DNA of 64,000 nucleotides, from NCBI GenBank assembly GCA_965153355.1, contig OZ231128.1, positions 15,810,001 to 15,874,000 on the forward strand, in the 5' to 3' direction. This DNA is from Flaccisagitta enflata. Taxonomy: Eukaryota > Chaetognatha > Sagittoidea > Aphragmophora. Below are positions 56,580-64,000 of the stretch, piece after piece. Positions within the stretch are counted from its first letter, which is position 1. Each line of letters opens with the position of its first letter. The notes under the pieces were generated by a model. The model did no database searches and had not been told where the DNA came from. It saw only the letters and a list, made by a program, of their open reading frames with translations. A program made the translations under genes and the position numbers.

Positions 56580-57400
56580 TTTTATCGAAAATCAGACTTA
56601 AACCAGACCCAAACCAGAAGCAAACCAGTACCAAACCAGACTCAAACCAGACTCAAACCAGACTCAAACCAGGCTCAAACCAGACTCAAACCAGAATTAA
56701 ACCAGACCTAAACCAGACCAAAACCAGACCTAAACCAGACCTAAACCAGACATAAACCAGATCTAAACCAGACCTAAACCGGACATAGATCAGACATGAA
56801 CCAGACTTAAACCAGACTTTAACCAGACTTTAACCAAACTTAAACCAGACTCAAGCCAGACTCAAACCAGACTTAAACCTGACTCAAACCAGACTCAAAC
56901 CAAACTCAAACCAGACTTAAACCAGACTTAAACCAGACTTAAACCTGACTTAAACCAGACCCAAACCAGCAGACCTAAACCAGCAGACTTAAACCAGCAG
57001 ACTTAAACCAGCAGACTTAAACCAGCAGACTTAAACCAGCTGACTTAAACCAGCAGACTTAAACCAGCCGACTTAAACCAGCCAACTTAAACCAGCCAAC
57101 TTAAACTAGCAGACTTTAACCAGCAGACTTAAACCAGCAGACTTAAACCAGCAGACTTAAATCAGCAGACTTAACCAGCAGACCTAAACCAGCAGACCTT
57201 AACCAGCCAACCTAAATCAGCCGACTTAAACCAGCCAACCTAAACCAGCCAACATAAACCAGCGGACTTAAACCAGCGGACTTAAACCAGCAGACTTAAA
57301 CCAGCAGACTTAAAACAGCAGACTTAAAACAGCAGACTCAAACCAGCAGACTTAAACCAGCAGACTTAAACCAGCAGACTTAAAACCGCAGACTTGAAAT
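56580..57400. repeat. AAACCAG minisatellite
   Basis: Starts as 11-12-bp units (AAACCAGACTC). From about 56965 it becomes 14-15-bp units (AAACCAGCAGACTT), as if a CAG was added to the unit and the longer unit then amplified. Confidence 0.92.
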
Positions 57401-57673
57401 GACATATTTGACAAAAACATACCAAAAACATAAATGACCATTACGCTGAGTCAAACTTGGTTATTTTCATCTCACCACCATGATCAATAGCTCATTTTGT
57501 ATATTGCCGTGAATGTATCTCACAGCCCAAAGCTGACTATAGTGAGTTTCCTAAACCCTCTGTCGCAGAGCTTTGAAAAAAAGAAGGAAAACATAAATAA
57601 CTATTTCTAACAACTTCTTTTAAATTACTTTTGTATTACTGATTTGTTTTTGTATCTCATTATGAGTCCATAA

Positions 57674-57830
57674 TTTTTTTTTTCGCGGACACGCGACTCT
57701 ACACCTTACCGTGTTGGTCGGTAGGTAGGTCCATCGGTCCGTCCATCACATTTTTGAATTCTGAGCGGTTTTTGCATTACTGCTCCTGCCCAACCATCCG
57801 CCATTGGATTGCCGTGTATCCGGCCTTGTT
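57674..57830 (+). repeat. Rep-A copy, short subtype
   Basis: TCGCGGACACGCGACTCTAC, GGTAGGTAGGTCC, GTCCATCACATTTTTGAATT, GCATTACTGCTCCTGCCCAA and CCGTGTATCCGGCCTTGTT. This is the uninterrupted form of the copy split at 41.65-41.96 kb. Confidence 0.85.
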
Positions 57831-57938
57831 TTTATATGATTTTGTATCAATCATTTTCTTTACAAGTTTCTGGTCCTAACAGATCATTGTTCGTTAGTAG
57901 GAGACTTTTGTTACATTTCATTGAAGCTGAAATTCCAG

Positions 57939-57997
57939 CAGACAGACCAACCGACCAACAAACAGAGTAAGGTGTTGAGTCGCGTTCACGCGACTAA
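57939..57997 (-). repeat. Rep-A tail fragment
   Basis: GACCAACCGACCAACAAACA and the hairpin AGTCGCG-TTCA-CGCGACT. Confidence 0.75.
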
Positions 57998-58054
57998 GTC
58001 TTGTTTTAGTCCCTTGAAATCTAACAGATTGGGATTCAAATCAACTGTACCAGC

Positions 58055-58660
58055 ATTGAGACTTAAATCCTGGCCTCAAGGTTCATATTCCAGCCAAGAG
58101 GCTGAAATCCCTGCCTGAAGACTCAAATTCCAGTCTTGAGACTCAAACTCAAAGTCTCAAAACTCAAACTCCAGTCTCGAGACTCGAATTTCAGTCCCAA
58201 CGCTCTAATCCCTGCCTCGAGGCTCAAATCCCAGCCTTGAGGCTCTAATCCTATCCTTGAGGCTCAAATCCCAGCTTCAAGGCTCAAATTCCAGCCTCAG
58301 GGCTCACATCCCAGCCATGAGGCTCACTCCCTTCCCAAATGGCTCAAATCACCACCTTGAGGCACAAATCCAAACCTCGAGGCGCTAATACTCACCTTGA
58401 GATTCAAATTCTTTCCTCAAGGTTCATATTCTTGCCTCAAGGCTTAAATTACAGCCTTGAGGCTTAAATTACAGCCTCGAGGATCAGTTTCTTGCTGTGA
58501 GACTCAAATACCAGCCACAAGACTTAGACCTAATCTTGGGGCTCAAATCCCACCATAAAAGCTCTGATTCCACCTTTGACGCTTCAACCCAAGCCTTCAT
58601 GCTCAAAATCAAGGCAATTAGAGGTCATCGGCCTCTTTAGGGCCACTTCCCCTCTCACTA
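58055..58660. repeat. Rep-B type II array
   Basis: About 27 units near 20 bp (GGCTCAAATCCCAGCCTTGA), then GAGGTCATCGGCCTCTTTAG and GGGCCACTTCCCC as a decayed right terminus. Confidence 0.78.
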
Positions 58661-58739
58661 CCAGATCCTAACGTAGGGGGTGTTTCTACTTCTGGTCACA
58701 GATCACAACATCCTTAAAGGGCCACGAAATGTTTTTAAC

Positions 58740-58848
58740 AAAGGCCGGATACCAAAGTGGCATGCGGGTGGGCGGGGGCAATCATGAATAGGCCAACCCA
58801 AGCATTTGGGCAAGAGCTCATTGCGAAAACCACCCGTAAATGCCAACA
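58740..58848 (-). repeat. Rep-A left half
   Basis: AAAGGCCGGATACCAAAGTG, GCATGCGGGTGGGCGGGGGC and AAGCATTTGGGCAAGAGC. It passes into Link. Confidence 0.75.
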
Positions 58849-58923
58849 GGTCGCCCGAGGGTAATTTGTGGTCAGCGATACCCATTGCCCTGCTTTGATT
58901 GTGAATTGGAGTGAGGGGGAGCA
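58849..58923 (-). repeat. Link module
   Basis: AGGTCGCCCGAGGGTAATTT, GTGGTCAGCGATACCCATTG and CCTGCTTTGATTGTGAATTG: the reverse of the module at 16040-16130. Confidence 0.7.
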
Positions 58924-59138
58924 GGGCAGCGGTCCCAAAGGGTTCGAAGTTCCTGAGAGGCTGGATTTATGACCTGAGTGGCTGGATTTGAGGCCTAAGA
59001 GGCCAGATTTGAGGTCTGAGAGGCCAGATTTGAAGCCTGAGGGACCTGATGAGGGGGGGGGATGAACAAAGGAACAAACAGACCAACAAAATTCCCCCCA
59101 TGTTCTACAGGACTTCGTCCCCTTTGGGGCCGCTGCCC
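58924..59138. repeat. Rep-B type I, short copy
   Basis: GGGCAGCGGTCCCAAAGGG, four GCCAGATTTGAGGTCTGAGA-like units, a GACC/GAAC stretch, CATGTTCTACAGGACTTCGT and CCTTTGGGGCCGCTGCCC. Confidence 0.82.
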
Positions 59139-59215
59139 AAAAAAAGCTAACAGTGATGGTCTGACAGTGATGGACTGACTAACAGATATAGCAGGCTAAA
59201 GAGTGCGTGCATCTA
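59139..59215 (-). repeat. Rep-A right half, decayed
   Basis: AAAAAAAGCTAACAGTGATG to ATAGCAGGCTAAAGAGTGCG. It completes the Rep-A interrupted at 58848. Confidence 0.55.
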
Positions 59216-59407
59216 AACAAGGCCGGATACATGGCTACCTCAGTTGCGTGCAGGTGGGCAGGGGCAGTGATGGAGAAGGTCACCGGGTGATTTGGGCAGG
59301 AGTAATGAGCTTGAAACGCTCAAAAACGCCAAAAAAGTAAAATGGAAACCGACCAATCAACAGACGGACAAAGTGTGGTGCAGAGTGACGTAGCTTGCAA
59401 CTAAAAA
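59216..59407 (-). repeat. Rep-A copy, long-middle subtype
   Basis: AACAAGGCCGGATACATGGC, GGAGAAGGTCACCGGGTGAT, AACGCTCAAAAACGCCAAAA, a short array, and the tail GTAGCTTGCAACTAAAAAC with a decayed hairpin. Confidence 0.85.
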
Positions 59408-59449
59408 CATATAGGATAATAATACATGCTAAATACAATAAAAACTAAG

Positions 59450-59645
59450 CCGGATACATAGCTAAGTCGCATGTGGGTGGGCGGGGGCAGTCCATTGAAC
59501 GTCTAACAAAGCATTTGGGGAGCAGCAGTAATGCAATAACCACCCGCTAAAGCAGTGATACAGACCAACTGACCAATGGATGGACTGACAAACACCAATG
59601 GGCATGACCGGTTACAGAGTTGCGCAAGTGAGCGCAACTAAAAAG
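59450..59645 (-). repeat. Rep-A copy with variant hairpin
   Basis: AAGCCGGATACATAGCTAAG, AAGCATTTGGGGAGCAGCAG and perfect hairpin AGTTGCGC-AAGTGA-GCGCAACT with an A tail. Confidence 0.8.
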
Positions 59646-59889
59646 ATATGTGAGTGATATACTAAAAGATGATGACTCTCACAGACGCGGCACAAGTGTC
59701 AAACAGTTGGAAGAATGAGAAACTCAGGAGTAAGAAAAACATTGCATAATCTCAAACACTGCATTGGTTTCTCCGCGACAGAGGGTTCCGTCATGAAAAG
59801 GCTGCAAGATTTGTAAATTCAACTCAGTGTGTCATGTCTGACCGATCGAGCATCTGATACATGACAGAATCCAAGAATTCAAATTGCCG

Positions 59890-60560
59890 AATCAGCGTAA
59901 TGACCATAACATACCAAAAAACATAAATGACCAAAAAAAACGAAAAAAAAAACCAAAAACCCAAAACAAAAAAACCAAAAAACCAAAAAACCAAAAACCA
60001 AAATAACCAAAAAACAAAAAAATATATTGAATGACCAAAAATGACCTGAAATGTTCCAAAATGACTTAAAAAGACTTAAAACTATTTGAAATGCCCATAA
60101 ATGACACAAATGACTTAAATGAACAAAGTGACATAAATGATCAAAAATGACCAAGAATGACTAAAAGCAACCAAAAATGACCAAAAGCAACCAAAAATGA
60201 CCAAAAACAACAAAAAAATGACTCAAAATAATTCCAGACGACCCAAATTAACCAAAAACAACGCAAAAAAGCAAAGTGATACCAAAAACTTCAAAAGCCA
60301 AAAAATAACTTAGAGTGACTTAGAAGGACTTAGAATGACTTGTAATGACTTAGAATGACTTAAAATAACTTAGAATGACTAAGAATGACTTAAAATGACT
60401 TATAATAACATAAAATGACAAAAATGACAAAAAATGACAAAATGACTAAAGTGACTAAAATTAACTGAAAATGACTGGAAATGACTTAAAATGACTTAAA
60501 ATGACTTAAAATGACATAAAATACCCTAAAATGACGTAAAACGACGAAAAAAAGCAAAGT
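59890..60560. repeat. AAATGACC/AAATGACTT low-complexity array
   Basis: Loose 9-12-bp units shifting from CCAAAAA through AAATGACC to AAATGACTT. A-rich and without coding signal. Confidence 0.8.
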
Positions 60561-60647
60561 GTTACGGACGGACGGACGGACGGACGGACAGACCGACGGA
60601 CCGACCGACAGAGCGGGTTATAGAGTCGCGTGCACGAGACTAAAAAT
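60560..60647 (-). repeat. Rep-A right half
   Basis: (GGAC)n then GACC, AGCGGGTTATAGAGTCGCGT and a GCACGAGACT tail with one stem mismatch. Confidence 0.78.
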
Positions 60648-60732
60648 CTATACGTGTTTTTTTTGTTGCAAAAAAGGAAACTATCAAAAACAAATACTCT
60701 CAATATTTCATAAGCAAATAGACTATCCTGAC

Positions 60733-60895
60733 TTTTTAGTCATGGACACGCAACTTTACACATTGCCATGTCAGTCCGTAGGTAGATAGGTCGGACAGTC
60801 CAACCGCCCGTCACATTTTTGAATTCCAGGCAGTTTTTGCATTACTGCTCCTGCCCAACTGTCCGTGACTGGATTGCCATGTATCCGGCCTTGTT
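60733..60895 (+). repeat. Rep-A copy, short subtype
   Basis: TTTTTAGTCATGGACACGCAA (stem mismatched), ACACATTGCCATGTCAGTCC, GTCACATTTTTGAATTCCAG, GCATTACTGCTCCTGCCCAA and GTATCCGGCCTTGTTT. Confidence 0.82.
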
Positions 60896-61164
60896 TGGTT
60901 TTATGCCTCTTCTTTGCACCTTTTTTTTTCCATTACTTTTTCCCTTTCATTCCTCTTTTCCTTTCTTTTTCCCTCTCTCTTCTGCCTACAAAGTGGCTAG
61001 CTGCCTTGGAGCAATGCTCCCGTGCTCCCGCACTTTGTTGTACCCTGTTCACATATGTATGTGTGTTCAATGTCATGTCCATATGTGTGTGTGTGAGTGT
61101 TCGTGCATGTGTGTGTGCGTGGGCCTGTGCAAGACTTGTGTGATTGATGTCAGAAAATTTGAGA

Positions 61165-61255
61165 ATGATAAACAAGCTGTATTGCCCAAAATCCAATTGA
61201 GATGCGTTTTATGACCAGTTCCAGCAATCCTTGCTTTGGTAAGAATATTCTCCAA
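61165..61255 (+). repeat. Dispersed repeat, inverted partner at 56.1 kb
   Basis: TGACCAGTTCCAGCAATCCT with flanks; reverse complement of 56035-56125. Confidence 0.7.
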
Positions 61256-61402
61256 ACAACTAAGTAACTATGGCAAAATAAAAATGACAGTAATTTTCAA
61301 AATGATATTGTGAGTAAGGTTGGGAGTGACTCGGGTTATCAATCACCACCGATTTTCGGTGATTTTCCATTTCCACCACCATTTTTTCCGTTTTTTCAGT
61401 GA

Positions 61403-61608
61403 TTTTTAGTTGCAGACACGCACTTTTATAACAGGCTTTGTCAGTCCGTCAGTCCGTTGGTCAGGCTTGTGTCATAAATGTGAAAATGTGCACAAATGCT
61501 AAAGTGAATGTTTGTGTGTGTGAGTAAGCATGGGGTGGGAGAGGGTATGAATGGGGGTTGCATGCCCCTTCCCACCCATCAACAATGATATTGTGACCCC
61601 CGCGTCAC
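61403..61608 (+). repeat. Rep-A copy, variant right end
   Basis: AGTTGCAGACACGCACTTTT head, TATAACAGGCTTTGTCAGTC and GCATGCCCCTTCCCACCCAT, then AATGATATTGTGACCCCCGC as at 36.36 and 39.28 kb. Confidence 0.78.
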
Positions 61609-61896
61609 TTGTCATACTGCAGCATCCCCCATCAATTGCTAGCTAAAACTGATCAACGAGGTGTATGTTGTGCACAATCCTTTAGCCTGTTCCCACACAC
61701 TCGGACGCCATCGTCTAAAGATGAAAAAAATGTTTTCATGATTGTTTTAGTGTATACACTGTATGTCTCTTGAACTGTTTCTTGATGTCAGTTAGTCTGC
61801 CTCTCTCTCTCCCTCTCTCCCTCTCCCCTTTCTCTCTCTCTCTCTTCTCTATTTTCTTCTTTTTCTTTTCTTTTTCTTTTTCTCTCTCCTCTTCAG

Positions 61897-62092
61897 TTTT
61901 TAGTTGCGGACACGCAACTCTATAAGAGGCTTTGTCTGTCCATCCGTCCGTCCGTCGGTCTGTCCGTCCGTCCATTGGTCCGTCCGTCAGTCCGTCCGTT
62001 GGTCCGTAACCATCGAGTCGAAAAGTGGTAAAACGCGCATTTCCGCCCCTGCCCACCTGTCCGCAACTGATGGCCGTGTATCCGGCCTTGTT
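61897..62092 (+). repeat. Rep-A copy, full length
   Basis: Perfect hairpin AGTTGCG-GACA-CGCAACT, CTCTATAAGAGGCTTTGTCT, CCGT array of about 70 bp, GAGTCGAAAAGTGGTAAAAC, CGCATTTCCGCCCCTGCCCA and CCGTGTATCCGGCCTTGTT. Confidence 0.9.
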
Positions 62093-62316
62093 TATCTGTT
62101 ACCTTCTTTTTTTTTCCCATTGAAAATAACGGAATTGATAGAATTGAAGTGCGCTACAAATAGAAACAGTAGAAATAATAAAAATGCATTACAAACTTTG
62201 AACAGTGTTGGCATTGCTCCGGATACACAACCCATAAGTACAGAAGGAACCATTACAAGAGGTGTGGAGGGACCAAAATTGAAGCGCCCCCCTTACAGCT
62301 CACACTACTGCTTATA

Positions 62317-62910
62317 CGCAGTGAACAAGCTCAAGTGGGGGAAAGTAAAAGCTTAAGATTCCAAAACTGCCAGAGTATCATGTTTCATCTTTTGCAGTGT
62401 TGTAGAAAATTACCTGACATTTGATATAAGCCAAAGCTGAGGTCATTAGCTCAAATACTTCAGAGGATATATCAAAATCTTTGAAATGTGCAAAACTAGG
62501 AAAAGCTCAAAAAACAACTTTCAGACTTGAGTGCTTTGAAACTGGTAAAGGGTGTTGCTTTAATCTTCCATCAATTATTGAACCAAATGTTGCATATCTG
62601 GTTTCTACCTGAAGCACCATGAATGCCTTTTAGGTTTTTTTTATCCAACTTGATATAGTCATGCCATTTTTTACTCTGCAACTTGATTTAGATTGAGAAT
62701 CAATGAGCAATTTTTTGAGGTTAGAGAGGAACCTTCACATTTTTGGTCATATCTTTTTAGCTGTTTCAATGTTTCTATTTTGACCAACCAAAGCAAGAGG
62801 AATAAATGTCAGGCAGTTCCCTACCAGGAGCAACTTTCAAATTATGAATATCTCAAGTTGTTTAGGCGTAATTAGCTTTTACTTTCCCCCACTTGAGGTT
62901 GTTCACCCTG
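62317..62910. mobile_element. TA-flanked MITE, 594 bp
   Basis: Left GTGAACAAGCTCAAGTGGGG and right CCCCCACTTGAGGTTGTTCA inverted repeats of about 35 bp. The right end is CCCTG followed by TA; the left end is slightly decayed. Confidence 0.7.
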
Positions 62911-63171
62911 TACTCCTCTATTTTGGGTAGCGGTTTGTATCTTAGATGAGTACAAACTCTTTCACCAAGGTGATTTTTGAAATTCCACAAAAAAACTTTT
63001 CAAGACTTTGATTTTCCCCATTTCTATAGCTTTTCAAAAAAAAAAACCCAAATTTTAGTGTAAAAAGGTCAATTATGGAAATTCTAGAGGAATTCTCAAT
63101 AAAAGCCTGGATGAAACAATTGTCTTCAGCTAAGGTACAAACCATTGCCCAGACTAGAGGAAAAGAAGCAA

Positions 63172-63586
63172 TACTACGCGAATTTAAAAAAAAGACGCAC
63201 TTTTGTATTTGCTGATAAAACTGACTGAAAAAGTACCAAAAAAATTTTACAGAAAGAATGATTTTGAAGATTTTCGAATTATCTTTCACTCTAGACCAAT
63301 CCCAGATCTGTATCTTTAACGGTTTAGGAGCTAGAGCTCTTTGAAGTGAGACACCATTTTGCTGAATTGCATCTTTTTCAAAGGGACTGCAAAAACAAAT
63401 TTGGCAACATTCTTATTCAAACTAACGCCATTTCCAAACGAAAACAGATAGAGATACCAGATTGGCGCCAAATGAAAGAGTTTTGCAAGGGCTTCAAAAT
63501 GGTCTAAGATTTTAATTAGTTTTTTTGATTTTCAATGGCGCAATCAATCATTCAAAAGTGCGTCTTTTTTTTAAATTCGTATAGTA
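63172..63586. mobile_element. Inverted-repeat element, 415 bp
   Basis: TACTACGCGAATTTAAAAAA on the left and TTTTTTAAATTCGTATAGTA on the right pair over about 34 bp, including AAGACGCACTTTTG. Confidence 0.7.
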
Positions 63587-63652
63587 GGGTGGGCTTTGAG
63601 GGGGGGCTAAAACATTTGGTCCCTCCACAACTCTCATAATGGTTCCTTCTGT

Positions 63653-63850
63653 AGTTGCTTGCAGATGGGCAGGGGCAGTGATATAGATGAGCAGGAGTGG
63701 ACAGGGGCTGTATCATAGCATGGCAATGATTGTAATGCTGAAAATCGCTTTTCCGGTCAATTTTGCGTCACCTAAATTTTAGCGTTCCAGTCAGACAGAC
63801 CTTCCAAGGGACAAACCCTTCTAAAGAGTCGCTTAGCAAGCAACAAAAAA
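63653..63850 (-). repeat. Rep-A copy, degenerate
   Basis: GTTGCTTGCAGATGGGCAGG head and AAAGAGTCGCTTAGCAAGCA tail; the hairpin is broken. Confidence 0.55.
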
Positions 63851-64000
63851 GACGCTCTGAGTGAGACTGGGATAAAGTACTGTTTCATGTTACTATTGTA
63901 ACCACTGAATCAAGGATTTATGTGAGATTTTTTGGGTGAAAATCGGGAGTATTGTCCCAGCATATGCGCATTTCCCTCTGCATGACGGCGAAAAAATGCA

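Larger units (their letters stand above)
62241..63651. mobile_element. TA-flanked element, 1.41 kb, nested
   Basis: Ends CAGAAGGAACCATTACAAGA and a complement differing at a few bases, with TA at 62239-62240 and 63652-63653. The arms share TGTGGAGGGACCAAA. It contains two smaller inverted-repeat elements and no transposase. Confidence 0.75.

Overview
This is a eukaryotic, most likely invertebrate-animal, nuclear window. The evidence is one gene with GT-AG introns, a Ty3/gypsy LTR retrotransposon whose Gag finger and primer site look like the animal CsRn1 clade (recalled, not searched), a CR1/Jockey-type LINE, Tc1/mariner-like and hAT-like non-autonomous DNA elements, and extreme simple-sequence expansion. 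I cannot name the species. No tRNA, rRNA, CRISPR array or bacterial operon was recognised. Most long open frames are translations of CT, GT, GTT, GACA or TTTC arrays and are not genes.

The only convincing host gene lies at about 41.98-46.30 kb. It has four exons giving a 236-residue GrpB/UPF0157-like protein. Intron 1 is almost entirely a 1.3-kb GTT array, and intron 3 holds a tandem array in which the end of exon 3 plus its splice donor is repeated at least fourteen times.

Layout: 0-4.4 kb, a 1.16-kb CT tract and a 597-bp mariner-like MITE; 4.4-6.1 kb, foldback repeats; 6.4-12.2 kb, a foldback element split by an LTR retrotransposon (7114-11852) that has lost its reverse transcriptase; 12.6-20.1 kb, microsatellites and composite foldbacks; 21.9-24.4 kb, nested inverted-repeat elements; 26.5-30.9 kb, a 4.4-kb foldback with a solo LTR in its loop; 31-41 kb, microsatellites and dispersed repeats; 42-46.3 kb, the GrpB-like gene; 48.0-50.3 kb, a hAT-like element with an 8-bp target duplication; 51-52.3 kb, microsatellites; 52.7-54.8 kb, the LINE; 55.5-64 kb, dispersed repeats, an AAACCAG minisatellite and a nested MITE cluster.

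Two dispersed families dominate, and I cannot assign them to a known class. Rep-A (more than 30 copies or fragments) starts with a hairpin of the form AGTYGCG-loop-CGCRACT, carries a variable CCGT/GGTC array, and usually ends CCGGCCTTGTT. Rep-B is a foldback with GGGCAGCGGCCCC ends and arms made of 20-22-bp tandem repeats, in two types. A and B recur joined in the same order through a shared linker ('Link'). On Rep-A entries, strand + means the hairpin end is on the left.
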